Shown: positions 48,306 through 62,162, counted from the stretch's first letter. The stretch is 64,000 nt of DNA from Wuchereria bancrofti (GCA_005281725.1 SSBO01000007.1:5793126-5857125); one strand, 5' to 3'. Translations and numbers: made by a program. Notes: generated by a model from the sequence alone, not told the origin.

Positions 48306-51300
48306 CCAGCTTATTGCAGAAAATAAAATAGAAATGAAAAATAAGATTTTCATCATTTTTTTTCAATCAAAAATTTATTATTCATTCATAATTTTAACCA
48401 ATTATATTTTTTAAAAATATATGAAATGAAAAAGAAGAAAAGAAAGAAGAAACGATGAGAAATTATCAAATTATAACGATGAAGTTTAATTATTAAATTA
48501 TTTATGATCAATAATTGATAAATTAGAAAAATTATGTATATAACAAAGCATACAAAAAAAGAAGCACTTTTTTTTGTTTTCGAAAAACTTTAACAGAAAA
48601 AAAAATTCAAATATTTTATCATTCATTATAAATTTTGCAACTTTATTCATTTGTCTAATTAATCAATTCAATCCAATTAAAAAATTTTATGCAATAAATC
48701 TAATTTTTTCAACAATACTACCATCTCTTCTTCTCGTTTCCTTTTTTTTTCTTTTCTTTTATTTTAATTAATCAGAAATTTTTTCATCTTAAAATTTTGA
48801 CATATAGAGAAAAACAAAAAAGAACCATCATCCATATACTATTTCAAATGGAAAGGAAATTTAAAAGAATAAAATGAAATAATTTAATAAAATGAATAAT
48901 TTTCATTTAGTAAAAATTTTCAATTTCACATTTCTCACATTCAATTAATATTTAAAAATATAAACAAAAAATAATTTTTTTTCTTAAAAAATAAAATTTA
49001 AGAAAAAAGGAATGTTAAAGAAATAAGCAAAAAGAAAAAAATTCTGTTGATATTTTATTACTCAAAAAAAAAAAAAAAACTTTTCTTTTTTCATTTAAAA
49101 TGAAAAAAGAAAAAAAAAAAGGAAACAAAGAAAAAGGAAGAAGGAAAAGACTGCAAAGTAAACAATTTTGACAGAATTTTACAATTTACTTTGTAAATTT
49201 CACTAAATATATTTATTTATATATATAATATTAAACCAATGAGCAATCAATTAATTCAACAATCACTTCAAAAAAAAAAAAAAAAAAAAGAAAAGTTTGA
49301 AGCAATATGTTAACAATAATTTAAGATTACTTAGTTCAAAAAGCTCAAATTTAACCAATCAAATCAAAAAATATTATTTCATTGTTGATATAGTTTGGAT
49401 TGAATTACAAAATGACAAATATAAAGTGTAAGAAGAGAAGAAAAAATTTCAAATAATATAAATAATAAAAAAAAAAATAACAAAATTTCAAAACAATTTT
49501 TTTCAGCATAAATTATTGGTATTTTAGAAATTTTTTTTTGTTAAAAAATTAAAATTAAAGAAATTTGATTACTTAATTCAGAAAGCTAGAAATTTAGATT
49601 AAAAAAAATTGTTAAAAACAATGAAAGAAACAAATGAAGACAAAAAATTAGCATAAGTTATTAATTATTAAAAAATATCAAAGAAAAAAAAAGTTTGAAT
49701 CGAAAAAAACTCGCTTAAAAAAAGAAAAAAAACAAAAGATCGTTTAGACTACGTTTTTTTTTTTTTTAATTTAGAAAAGACGAAAAAAAAGTTTTTTTTT
49801 TTTCAAAAAATGTTTTTTTTTCTTTTTCCTCGAATAAATGAAGTAAAATAAAAGAGAAAAAGAAAAAAAAGAAAAATTAAAAGTGATGTCGTCAATTCAT
49901 TTATCATTTTTTGAGAATTTCATTATTTATATGTAACAAATAAGCAAATTTATTTGTAGCCAATTTTATAAATTGAAATTCAAGGTCAAAAATATATTAA
50001 AAACCAGAAAAGAATTTTTTTTTTCTTGAAAAATTTTGTATCTTATTAAAATGCAGAAATAAATTAATGTAATAAAGTTTGATAAATAATAACTGATAAT
50101 TAATTTCAAAATTGAAATATGATAATTTTAACCTGAAATTAACGAGAAAAAAACAAACAAAAAAGGCAGCAAATAATTATATATTACATTTGTAATTTAA
50201 TGAAAGGTATCAACAATGAATTTATAATTTTACTTTTATTTAAAAGACATGACATAGGTGACATTTTTTAAATTTCATTAATATTAACCATAATTATCAG
50301 TACCAGTTTGCACTGTTCATAATAAATATCCTTTTTGCTTATAATCATTCATTTTCTCATAATTTTATCTTATTTTATTTTTTACTTTCTTTTTCCAAAA
50401 AAAAAAATTTGATTTTCTCGTATAGGAATTTCATCCTACCTATTCCTACTAGCAAACCGGTAAATTAATTAATGAAAATGTAAAAATTTCATTCCTTCTA
50501 TTCCACCTATTAAACCCAGTAAATTAATTAACGAAAATTTAATACCAACAGCAGTAATCATTTTTTCTTTTAATTATTATAAGATATTAACATTATCATT
50601 TTATCAATTATCACATTGTTCTTTTCAAATAACATATCTGATAAAAATGATAATAATGATAGTATGAATATGTAGAACGAATGAATGACAAATAACAATT
50701 AAATGAATAATTAATATATATATCAAATTATGAAACATAATTCATTTTTCTTTAGTTTATCAATAATTTTTCAAAATTTGTCCTTGATGAATTTCTAATT
50801 ACAAATTTTAATATCAACAAATTAGAGACTATTACAATTAATCAGATAAGAAATAAATATTATTAATCGAAATTGGAGAAAGAAAGTTAAATTTAGTATT
50901 TTTAATTAAACTTTAAATTAAACTGCTGTAAGATTAGATAACTTTTTATCGATAATTTTTTAAAATTTATTAAATTGTGCTATGATAGTTACAATAAGTA
51001 ATGAAAGCATACAATAAGGAATAAATAAAAAAATGACAGGTAAGCTATAAAAAAACTAAATAATTATATTACAAGGTAAATTCTGTTAAATAAATGAGCG
51101 AAAAAGTTAAAAAAAAAAACTCTGTAAATTAGAATTAATTTAATTTTACACTTAATTACTTATTATTTCTAATGAATTTAGCAATTCTGAGATTGCAACT
51201 AAACTCTTCCTTAATTTATTATTTTTCTCAAAAATTTTCATATTTTATTATCATGTGATGAATAAATTAATAAAATATAAAGAAAGAAAAGTGACCAACA

Positions 51301-52819
51301 ATCAGAATGAAAAGTTATGTTTATGTTTGTTCAAAATAAATATTGCAATTCACAAAATGAAATTTTCAAAAAATCATTTTTCAATAAGGGAAAAATGTAT
51401 TATTGCATAATTCAAATAATTAATTATTAGCAAATAAATTAAGAATTTATTCAAAGAGGAAAATTAAATTTCCATAGAAATCCAAAAAGCAAAAAAAAAA
51501 AAAAAATTGTTGACGAATTAATAACATAATGAAATTTAATGTTATAATTAAAAGGAATTGTTGAAATAAAAAATATGTTATTTAAAGTGAACAGTTAATT
51601 CATCATATTCACAAAAATTATAAATTAAGGAAATATTTGACTTAAAATTAATTTCTGCTTAGTTTCACTCTCAAAATTGCTGAGTTTGTTAAAAATATTA
51701 AGTAATTGAGTAAAATTTAAAAAAAATGAAAAAAAAATCAAATTAAAATCAAATTAGTTCTAATTTTGCTCATTTATTTAATTGAATTTACCTTGTACAA
51801 ATAATTATTTACTCATTTTGTGATTTAACTACCATTTTTTGCATTTATTTCTTTCTTATTGTATGCCTTCATCACTTACTGTAACTACTGTAGTACAATT
51901 TAATGAGTCATAAAAAAAAGAAAATTATCGATAAAAAAATTATCTAATCTTACAGTAGCTTATCAGTTCTTGTTGATTGTATAAAAGTAAGTTAGGATTA
52001 ATTTAAAATTTAATTAAAAATACGAAATTTAACTTTCTTTTTCCAATTTCGATTAATAATATTTATTTCTTACCTGATTAATTGTAATAGTTTCTAATTT
52101 GTTAACATTGAAACATCACAATTATAAAATTCATTAAAGACAAAAAATAATCAGTGATAAATAAAATATTGATAAGAATATCTACAGTTTACTGAATTAA
52201 AAATAATGAAATTTAAAATGCCATTTTTATTGCTTTATCATTTGTTTATTTATTTATTTATTTATTAATGAAATAACTTTCAAAAAATCATTTAGAAAAA
52301 ACAAAGTAGCTTTAACTTATTTTTTAAAAAAACCATTTAGAAAATAGTTTAAATAAATGATAATAAAGTAAATCATTATCATCATTTATATAAATATACC
52401 TAATTTTTAAAAAATTTTTTTTAATACCTAATTTTTCTTCTTTAAAATATATATCTCAATTTTTTTTTAGGTAAAAAATACCCATATTTTTTTTAATTTT
52501 TAATCATTTTATATATCAGTGTAAATAATCATTGATATCAGTGTAAATAATCAGTGTAAATAATCATTGATAATCAATCAATATGGGATAATCACAATGA
52601 TAGTTAAAATCAATTAGTATAATCAATTTCTGAATAATTTCCTGTATTGTGAATTTCGATTAAATTTAACAATATCATCAATCAATAATAAGAGACAGTA
52701 TTGGATGAGTAATGATTAATGGTAACATTGGAATTTATTACAATTTCATTTCATTTCAAAATAAACAATTGTTCGATATCGAATATTCTAAGATTATTCC
52801 CTTGAAGAAGCAGAAATAA

Positions 52820-52885
52820 TCAGGAAGAAAGAGAGAGAGAGAGAGGGAGAGAGGGAGGGAGAGAGGGAGAGAGGGAGGGAGAAGG
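52820..52885. repeat. GA-rich purine tract
   Basis: GAGAGAGGGAGA-type repeats. Similar GA or CT tracts occur at about 30727-30785, 38790-38822, 39303-39335, 43023-43055, 58890-58946, 59025-59072 and 59888-59940. Confidence 0.9.
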
Positions 52886-53087
52886 AGTTGTGAAAATGAT
52901 TAAACTGAAACATTTTAATAAATTCTATTAATGATTATAAAATGAAAATAAAAGCTAACAAGAAAAATGAATATGTAAGTTAAAAGTGAGACATGTAAAT
53001 GTAAAATATGAAATGTGTAAATAAATTTGTTTAATAAATAAAAGAAGATAAAATTAATATGTTAAATATAAAATTGTTTAGCAAATA

Positions 53088-53545
53088 CATGAAGATAAAT
53101 AGATACCATTAGGCTTATTGTTGTAACAAGATATGAAGATAAACAAATACAATTAGACTTATTGTTGTAACAAGACATGAAGATAAACAAATACAATTAG
53201 ACTTATTGTTACAACAAGACATAAAGATAAACAAATATCACTAAGCTTATTGTTGTAACAAGAAACGAAGATCAACAAATATCATCAGACTTATTGTTGT
53301 AACAAGACATAAAGATAAACAAATATCACTAAGCTTATTGTTGTAACAAGAAACGAAGATCAACAAATATCATCAGACTTATTGTTGTAACAAGACATAA
53401 AGATAAACAAATATCACTAAGCTTATTGTTGTAACAAGAAACGAAGATCAACAAATATCATCAGACTTATTGCTGTAACAAGACATGAAGATAAACAAAT
53501 ATCATTGGGCTTATTGTTACAACAAAACATAAAGATAAGCAAATA
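53088..53545. repeat. 44-bp minisatellite with 88-bp higher-order period
   Basis: About ten copies of a 44-bp unit (AAGATAAACAAATA, then TTATTGTTGTAACAAGACAT). In the middle, two unit types alternate (ATCACTAAGCTTATTG and ATCATCAGACTTATTG; GACATAAAG and GAAACGAAG), giving about three nearly identical 88-bp double units. Confidence 0.92.
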
Positions 53546-54376
53546 TTGTTAAGAACATACAAATACAGTAAATACAATTACAGTAATTAATTAAAATACA
53601 ATTGCAGTAAATAATTAAAATTTGAAAAAATTCAAGAGATTTTGAAGAGAATAATTAATTATGCAATAGTTATTGTAATATTTGGTTAAAAAAAGAAAAA
53701 AAAAGTAAAAAATAATAAAAATTTGTGCAATTTGCTTCGAAATGTTTGTAATAACTGAAACATTTTCAAAATTAAATTGACAATTTGAAAGCAAAAGAAG
53801 ATAAAAAGTGAAGAAGGATGGGCAAAGAGAGAAAGAGAACAATGAGAAAAACTTAAATGGTAATGAGAAGAAAAACTATGAATGATAAAATAGTGAAAAA
53901 GGAATTTTTATTTATTAAAATATAAAATTATAATTTTGAAATGAAATTATTAAATTATTTGAAATATTGCATGAAAATTTCTATTCATACCTTTTTTTTT
54001 TATTGCCATTACTTTGCAAAAATTAACAACTAAGAAAGAAAAAAAAAAACGGTAATTAACCCAAAAAACCATTTACTAAGTAACAATAATTTTCATTGTA
54101 TTTGAAAAGTTTCAAATTTACTTTTTGTGTTAAATTTTTATGTTAAAGAGAAAAAAAAACTTTTTTTCTATCAGAAAAAAAAATTGAAATTTTTTTACTG
54201 ATTTCGAAAAACTTGAAAAAATTTTTTTTAATTTTAAATTTCATTAAATCTTTCTCATTGGTTAATTAAATTATAAAATTGGGACCGCAAATTACATAGC
54301 TAATTATTAATGAATCAATAAAAGAGTTTAAGCTTTTGCAAGTTTATTTCAACAATTATTTTAGTTGAGAAAAGCA

Positions 54377-54434
54377 TTTGTGTATGTGTATGTATGTATG
54401 TGTGTGTATGTGTATGTATGTGTGTGTATGTATG
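54377..54434. repeat. TGTA/TG microsatellite
   Basis: TGTGTATGTGTATGTATG units. A TGACAG/TGACAA hexanucleotide array follows at about 54494-54537. Confidence 0.9.
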
Positions 54435-54567
54435 CTTTGATTGCTAATATTACAACTTAAAGTTTGTTAAAAAGGAAAAAAAGCTAAGAAGAAATGACAA
54501 TGACAGTGACAGTGACAGTGACAATAACAATGACAATAAAAATGAAAACAAAAGTTTTTTCTCAAAA

Positions 54568-56835
54568 AAAAAAAAAAAAAAAAAAATTATGTAAAAATTG
54601 TTTATCCATTAAATTATTGCTACTTAAGCAAGCTTATATATGCTTTTAAATAAAAAAATATCAACAAAAAAAAAAAAGAAATTCATCCGTTTTGAAGAAA
54701 AATTGCATTACTTCAATAAAATTTGAAAATATTTAACCATTGGAAATGATTATGAAAAGAAAAAAAGAAAGAACTGGAAAAATAAAGTATTAAAATGATT
54801 TATTTCAATTAATGACAAGAATGGAATTAAATTAAATTGCAAAAGAAAAAAAAAGAAAAATAAAAATGTATCAGAATTTTTTTTTCCAAAATTTTTTCAA
54901 ATATAAAAATTTTCGTTTTATTTTTTTTCTCCATTTCACTCAAATTTTATTCATATGAAGGAGACATATTTGGAATGGAAATTGTTCATTTCTTTCATTT
55001 TTTTTTTGATTTTCTAAAGTAGGATAAAAAGAAAAATTGAATTTCGAAAAAAGAAAAAAACATCTATTCGATAGAGAATTATACAGAAAATTTTCTTGAC
55101 TAATAAATTAATTTTAGATGAATTTGATCAAATCAGATGTTCATTTTGAGGTAAAAATTTCAATCAAAAAGAATTGTACAATGATTACAAGGAGAGTAAG
55201 AAAGAGGGAAACAGATAGAGAGAAAAGAGATTTAAAAAAATTTAAATTAAAATAAGAAAGAAAGTTGAATGAAGCTTAGACAAGCATTGAAGAAAAGAAA
55301 TTTGTGATAAAATTTTGTTTAGCTAATAAAAGTAAGCAAGCATGAAAAGCATTAAAGCACTCAACAGCTGTTTCTATTTCGTTCAACACAAAACGCCAAC
55401 ACATAAACAACAAACGNNNNNNNNNNNNNNNNNNNNNNNNNNNNNNNNNNNNNNNNNNNNNNNNNNNNNNNNNNNNNNNNNNNNNNNNNNNNNNNNNNNN
55501 NNNNNNNNNNNNNNNNNNNNNNNNNNNNNNNNNNNNNNNNNNNNNNNNNNNNNNNNNNNNNNNNNNNNNNNNNNNNNNNNNNNNNNNNNNNNNNNNNNNN
55601 NNNNNNNNNNNNNNNNNNNNNNNNNNNNNNNNNNNNNNNNNNNNNNNNNNNNNNNNNNNNNNNNNNNNNNNNNNNNNNNNNNNNNNNNNNNNNNNNNNNN
55701 NNNNNNNNNNNNNNNNNNNNNNNNNNNNNNNNNNNNNNNNNNNNNNNNNNNNNNNNNNNNNNNNNNNNNNNNNNNNNNNNNNNNNNNNNNNNNNNNNNNN
55801 NNNNNNNNNNNNNNNNNNNNNNNNNNNNNNNNNNNNNNNNNNNNNNNNNNNNNNNNNNNNNNNNNNNNNNNNNNNNNNNNNNNNNNNNNNNNNNNNNNNN
55901 NNNNNNNNNNNNNNNNNNNNNNNNNNNNNNNNNNNNNNNNNNNNNNNNNNNNNNNNNNNNNNNNNNNNNNNNNNNNNNNNNNNNNNAAAAAAAAAAAAAA
56001 AAAAATTATGTAAAAATTGTTTATCCATTAAATTATTGCTACTTAAGCAAGCTTATATATGCTTTTAAATAAAAAAATATCAACAAAAAAAAAAAAGAAA
56101 TTCATCCGTTTTGAAGAAAAATTGCATTACTTCAATAAAATTTGAAAATATTTAACCATTGGAAATGATTATGAAAAGAAAAAAAGAAAGAACTGGAAAA
56201 ATAAAGTATTAAAATGATTTATTTCAATTAATGACAAGAATGGAATTAAATTAAATTGCAAAAGAAAAAAAAAGAAAAATAAAAATGTATCAGAATTTTT
56301 TTTTCCAAAATTTTTTCAAATATAAAAATTTTCGTTTTATTTTTTTTCTCCATTTCACTCAAATTTTATTCATATGAAGGAGACATATTTGGAATGGAAA
56401 TTGTTCATTTCTTTCATTTTTTTTTTGATTTTCTAAAGTAGGATAAAAAGAAAAATTGAATTTCGAAAAAAGAAAAAAACATCTATTCGATAGAGAATTA
56501 TACAGAAAATTTTCTTGACTAATAAATTAATTTTAGATGAATTTGATCAAATCAGATGTTCATTTTGAGGTAAAAATTTCAATCAAAAAGAATTGTACAA
56601 TGATTACAAGGAGAGTAAGAAAGAGGGAAACAGATAGAGAGAAAAGAGATTTAAAAAAATTTAAATTAAAATAAGAAAGAAAGTTGAATGAAGCTTAGAC
56701 AAGCATTGAAGAAAAGAAATTTGTGATAAAATTTTGTTTAGCTAATAAAAGTAAGCAAGCATGAAAAGCATTAAAGCACTCAACAGCTGTTTCTATTTCG
56801 TTCAACACAAAACGCCAACACATAAACAACAAACG
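54568..56835. repeat. 849-bp exact direct repeat flanking a 570-N gap
   Basis: 54568-55416 and 55987-56835 appear identical along their length (offset 1419) and sit immediately left and right of the N-run at 55417-55986. The left copy ends where the Ns begin, and the right copy begins with the same poly-A run. This is what an unresolved or falsely opened contig join looks like, although a real tandem duplication cannot be excluded. Confidence 0.93.
55417..55986. other. 570-N scaffold gap
   Basis: A continuous run of Ns. Apparent long open frames across it on both strands exist only because unknown bases cannot stop a frame. Confidence 0.99.
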
Positions 56836-56848
56836 ACGCAATGAATCC
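56692..56848 (-). other. Weak candidate terminal exon in the gene desert
   Basis: On the minus strand, TTTTTAG (acceptor ending just above 56848) is followed by an open frame of about 51 codons (EDSLRRLLFMCWRFV..., with Cys, Trp, His and Arg present) to a TAA at 56692-56694. The base composition is noticeably less A+T-rich than around it, which is why it stands out. No upstream exon was found, no family is recognised, and its left-hand twin lies inside the duplicated block before the N gap. Confidence 0.2.
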
Positions 56849-57006
56849 TCGCTAAAAATTGACGTCAACAAAAGTAAAACGGATGAAATTATACATAAAC
56901 ATAAATAAATAAACAAAATGAAATAAACAAGTAAATAAATAAATAAAGAAAGAAAGAAATGAATAAAGAAAACAAAAAAAAGAAAAGGAAAGAAATGAAA
57001 AGCAAC

Positions 57007-57325
57007 AAACGTGAGAGATTGAATTTTGAATAAACTTATATAAATAAATTGAAATATTGCAAACTGATCAAAAATAAATAAAGAAATGAATGAATAAATA
57101 AATAAATCAAAATAAAAATAAACAAACGTGAGAGATTTAATTTTGAATAAATTTATATGAATAAATTGAAATATTGCAAATTGATCACAAATAAACAAAT
57201 AGATAAATAAATAAATCAAAAAAAAAAAAGGAAAAATAGTAATAAAATAAAGATAAACAAAAGTGAGAGATTGAATTTTGAATAAACTTATATAAATAAA
57301 TTGAAATATTGCAAACTGATCAACA
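57007..57325. repeat. Three ~62-bp repeats spaced by AAATAAAT-rich linkers
   Basis: GTGAGAGATTGAATTTTGAA followed by TAAACTTATATAAATAAATT and GAAATATTGCAAACTGATCA occurs at about 57011, 57128 and 57263, with one to four changes between copies. The linkers are made of AAATAAATAAATC-type sequence. Confidence 0.88.
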
Positions 57326-57739
57326 AATTCATTTTAGAATTAAGATTAACTTAATATTTTCATGGAAATATTCAAATGCTAATCTTAAAATTACGAAAGT
57401 ATTAAATGCATAATCAATGCAATGGAAATACTAAAATGTTAAATTAAAATTTCAGAAAATGCTACAAATAACTAATTTGAAGTTTGTCGATAGGTATATT
57501 ATTATAATTAAGAAAATGATTATGAAATGAATTTTTGTTGAGAAATAAGAAAGAAAATTAGAAGAGAGGAAGAAGAAGAAAACCGATAAAGTGATGTTGA
57601 ACTGCAAGAATTATGACACAATAAAAATATTTTATAAAAGTAGCAATAGTCATTCATCTTTCCTTTAAAATTAGAAATTAATTGCTCATGTAATTACAAA
57701 ATTCGACATTGCCCAATAAATGAAACTACAGTAACAATA

Positions 57740-57822
57740 GCAGCAAAAATGATTATAACCACAATGACAATGACAATGACAATGACAACAATAACAATGA
57801 CAAGTGACAATAACAATGACAA
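57740..57822. repeat. TGACAA hexanucleotide array
   Basis: ATGACAATGACAATGACAA with AATAACAATGACA variants. Confidence 0.9.
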
Positions 57823-59292
57823 TGATTGCATCCAATGAGTGTCCAAGAAAAGAGCAGAGATTGCAATTCTTTGAATGAAAAGTAATGCAATTGAAATAAA
57901 GTGGAAATCATTTTGATAGAAATATATCAAATATATAAAAATGCAGATGATATCCATATGTTTTTCTTTTTTCTTTTTTCTTTTTTTTTTTTTTTAAAAA
58001 AAAGATATAAAAGCTGCAAAAGTATGAAATGAGATATGATATAAATTTTTGTTTCTTATCCAATTCGATATGTATAAATGATTTATTGAATTATTTCAGA
58101 TTAATATTGAAATTTCACTCATTGTTCAAAAAAAGAAAAAACTTATATTTATTCAAATTTATTCAAGAATTTATAATCAATGTATTCCTTCAATATTCAC
58201 TGATTAAAAAAAAAAAAGAATTTCCATTTACTAAAAAATAGTCATAATCAAACTAATAGCTGTTTGTTTGTAAAAGGAATAATTTAATTGAAATTGATGT
58301 ATCATTAAAATTATATGAAATTATTTTGAAATAATTACAATTAAATGCCAATTAAATACAATAATAAAACGATTAAACAATGCTAAAAATCAGTAGAAGA
58401 AATTTCGAAAAGTAAATTTACAAAATTTTATAATAAGATGAAAGCAACGAACAATTGATATTATTTTTTTTAAAACATTCCATATTAATTATTATCATTT
58501 TACTGTTGTTGTTGTTGTGATTGAAAGAATAATAATAGGAAATAATAATACTAATAATAATTAATAATAATAAGATAACAACAATAACAATAGTAATAAT
58601 AATAAATAATAAACAATATTAATAATAATAATAATTTTTTAAATAATTTCAATGAATCAATACAAAATGAAATCAATTTAAAAAAAATGAATCGATTTAA
58701 AAAAAAATCACGGATATTTACGTCATTCATAACGTCATCCCTTCACGTAATAAATGAGCAGTTTAAATTAATATAATATCTTATGTATTACCATCTTGAT
58801 TCATTTTCAATAATTTATAATGATTTTAATTTTTGAAATATATCACTGTAATGAGTCATAATATACTAGACATTCTCTCATATTTGATGATAGATAGAGA
58901 AGAGAGAGAGGGAGAGAGAAAGAAAGAGAGAGAGAGAGAGAGATGGAATTGTAATATTTTGGATATCATATGAAGCTTTTTTTTTTTTTTCACCATTTTC
59001 ATGCTTATGTCTCTGGAAACTGGGAGAAAGAGAGAGGGAGAGAGAGAGAGAAAGAGAGAGAGAGGGAGAGATATCATTATTGAATGAAGCAATTTAATTT
59101 GCTACTCAACATTGAGATATTTTTTCCAGATGACATATTTCATCATTTTTAAATTTATTTTAAATCATTTAAAAATGAAATTACATAGTGTTGAATGTAA
59201 TTGAAGAGAGTGAAATTTTTATATTAATTACAAAAATATTTAATAATTATTGCTATATAAGAATATGTATAGCAAAATAAGATTACATTTCA

Positions 59293-59525
59293 ATCTATCT
59301 AAAATTTAATCAATTTATATAATCTATTTGAAATTCATCATACAATTTAATCAATTTATATAATCTATTTAAAATTTATCATATAATTTAATCAATTTAT
59401 ATAATCTATTTAAAATTCATCATATAATTTAGTCAATTTATATAATCTATTTAAAATTTATCATATAATTTAATCAATTTATAATCTATTTAAAATTTAT
59501 CACACAATTTGATCAATTTAATCAA
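59293..59525. repeat. ~41-bp tandem repeat, about five to six copies
   Basis: The unit is ATTTAATCAATTTATATAAT followed by CTATTTAAAATTCATCATATA, with a few substitutions between copies. The array decays at both ends. Confidence 0.9.
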
Positions 59526-61228
59526 TGCATTAATAATTATTAGTAACTGTTACATTATGCTAATCAAATTTATGCTAGAAGAATAGGATGAAGCAATGAA
59601 ATCAGAATAAATTAATAATATTTAGTAAATTAATAGTAATTTTAAATTCTCTACACTGATTAAAAGGAGTAAAAATCGAAAATTGATACTATTCAATTTC
59701 CTATTTTTATATAAAATTTAATTCCAGTTTTATCGTTAAATTATGCATTTCATTTTTAATGTTTTTAACTTCAAAAAATTTTTTTTTTTGTTCTTATCTT
59801 TTTGATCAAAAAAAGGAAGAAACATATGACAATAAATGAAATTGCAGGGGAAAACAATGATAGCAACATTGTCGGAAAAATAAACACAGGGTGAGAGAGG
59901 GAGAGAGAGAAAGAGGGTGAGGGAGAGAAAGAAAGAAGAAAAAAGTAAATAAATAAATAAATAAAATAAATAGGTTTAGCGGAGCAATAGTGTATCAAAT
60001 ACGAAATTTATCATTAAACTAAAATTTCGTAAATCTGTCCCATTTCAATTTTATTACTTAAAATTCAGAAAATTATCCATCGGTAATCATTAAATGTTGA
60101 TTCTTTTTTATTTGAAATTGATCAATAGCATAAAACGTGACGATTTCTTTCAAATATATTTAAACTGAAATTACGAGGAGAAAACAGTGACAGTAATATT
60201 GTCAAAATAATAGAGATAGAGAGAAAAAAAAGGGAAAAAAAACTTTAATTTAAAAAAAAAAAACTTTTTTTCAGCATTTAATTCTTAATTAGAGTTAAGT
60301 TAAGCTCACGAAATATGACATTACTCACCGAAGAAAAAAAGAACATCAAAAAATTCAAAAGAACAAAAAAAACAAAAAATTCAAAAATTTATAAATAATG
60401 TAATCGATGTAGGGCAAAATGTAGGAAATTTTTAAAAGTAATTTTTTTTTTAAAGTCCTAAATAAGCCTAAAAAATTCAGAGTATAAGTGAGAGTAATTA
60501 ACAGACAGATTATCAAGGTGATCATGATAACTTATAAAGGAAACAGGACATGAAATTCAACAGCAAGTAGATGTCACTGCTTTAGGTGTCACCCTTAGGG
60601 GACAATTATTAGATGAAAAGAGTTATTCATCCTAATTTAGGATTAAATTATCATAATCCTTATCATAATTATCATTATCATAATTAAATTTATCATAAAA
60701 TTATCATAATGTCACATTATCTGAATAAATTAAAATGCAAGTAAAAGGATAAGCTTAAAGTTATCATTTGTCATATAAAACATTTGATAAATAAATAATA
60801 GTTTAGCGGAACATTAAAAGATTTGAATATAAGAACAAAACATTGTGTAAATAAGTAATAAGTTAGTTTAAGTAAGCATATAAATAAATAAATAAATGAC
60901 CTGTTTTTTCATTTTTTTTTTTTTTAAAAAAGCCCAATTTCGCCAAAATAAATTTATGATTTTATTTAGGTTCATTGCATATATTTGATAAACATTAAAC
61001 AAATGGTTGATAATTAAATAATTAAATAAGCAAATAGTCTACTTTTTTTTCAAAAATAAATGGCTCATTAGCTGGCTATTAAAACAAGTTTAAATTTAAT
61101 TTATAATTTAATGATTATTTCACTTTATAATTGAAAACATTAAAAAGAACAGCGATGGTAGTAGTATGGGTGACGATGACAATACTGTCATTGTCAACTA
61201 TGATAATATATATACCAAATATATGTGT

Positions 61229-61530
61229 GTACACATGCACACACACACACACACACACATACACACGCATACACAACACAGATGGGCAGATAATGAAGAA
61301 CAATAGAATGGACAAAGAGCAGTTGCTAAGGGCAAAGATGGTGACAATAACCGGCGACAACGGCTAGTATTTCACGAAAACCAACTGAGACCTGTCTGCC
61401 CATATCGGGTTTCTTCATTTATCTTAATACTTGGGTATTGTATATTCAATTACTCTTATTGCCGTGCATGTGTGTATGTGCGTGTATGTGTGTGTGTATG
61501 TGCATGTATGTATGTGTGTGTGTATGTTTG
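61229..61530. repeat. (CA)n arm, 180-bp unique core, (TG)n arm
   Basis: CA repeats at about 61229-61272 and TG repeats at about 61469-61530 face each other across a less A+T-rich core that itself contains ATGGGCAGA and, about 110 bases on, its reverse complement TCTGCCCAT. This is the second example in the window of the layout at 47780-48305. Confidence 0.7.
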
Positions 61531-61799
61531 TTTATTGAAACAATAGGCGTTGTTATTTTTAGCTTTAAACTTTGATCAGGATAATTGAGCAAAATAATCA
61601 ACAATGTTGATAAGAGATAAAATCAATGATATAATGATTATAATAATAGTATTGGTAGTGATAGTGATGAGATAATAATACCATTTAATAGCTAACCTAA
61701 AATTAGCATCTAAACGATTAGATATGCAAAATTTGACAAAATAAAATGAGGAGGAAGAGAATGATAAAGAGATGATAAGATCGATAATGTGATTATGAT

Positions 61800-61912
61800 G
61801 CTTGTGGTGATAGCGATGGTAGTGATAATATCAGTGTAGTGGTGCAGGTGTGGTGGTAGTATCGGTGTAGTGGTGGTACCGGTGTGGTGGTAGTATCGGT
61901 GTGGTGGTAGGC
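61800..61912. repeat. GGTGTGGTGGTA minisatellite
   Basis: G/T-rich units such as TGGTGGTAGTATCGGTG and GTGGTGGTACCGGTG. The plus strand is G-rich here, and strongly C/T-rich shortly after (61995-62115, CTTCTTCTACCTCTCCCTCT). Confidence 0.85.
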
Positions 61913-62162
61913 GATGCTATTTAGCAGCTAGTCCTAAAGATATCATCTAACTTTGGCTCTTTAAGATAGAGAGAGCATTGATGAAGCATTTGCTTCCCTC
62001 TACCTCTCCCTCTACCTCTCCCTCTGCTTCTTCTTCTACCTCTCCCTCTCCTTCTTCTTCTTCTACCTCTCCCTCTACCTTTCCTTTTTCCTCTTCCTCC
62101 TTCTCTTTCTCCTATTCTTTCATATTTCATATATTGCTGTTTGCCTATTGAAAAGCGACAAA

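Larger units (their letters stand above)
41764..54567. other. Upstream region of fhod-1 and first half of a gene-poor stretch
   Basis: No gene could be supported on either strand. It should include the main fhod-1 promoter and 5' UTR near 41764-43400; an isolated G+C patch, CCGCCCGGCGG, lies at 43352-43362. The rest is A+T-rich with many short repeats, the larger of which are listed separately. Numerous open frames of 60-90 codons are short, compositionally biased, and lack joined exons or family resemblance. Confidence 0.55.

Noticed and set aside
55276..56028. Open frames of over 200 codons near 55.3-56.0 kb
   Set aside because: They run through the 570-N gap, so they have no sequence support.
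57694..57957. Hydrophobic open frame on the minus strand
   Set aside because: Half is a TGACAA repeat read as Ile/Val. No splice sites or family signal.
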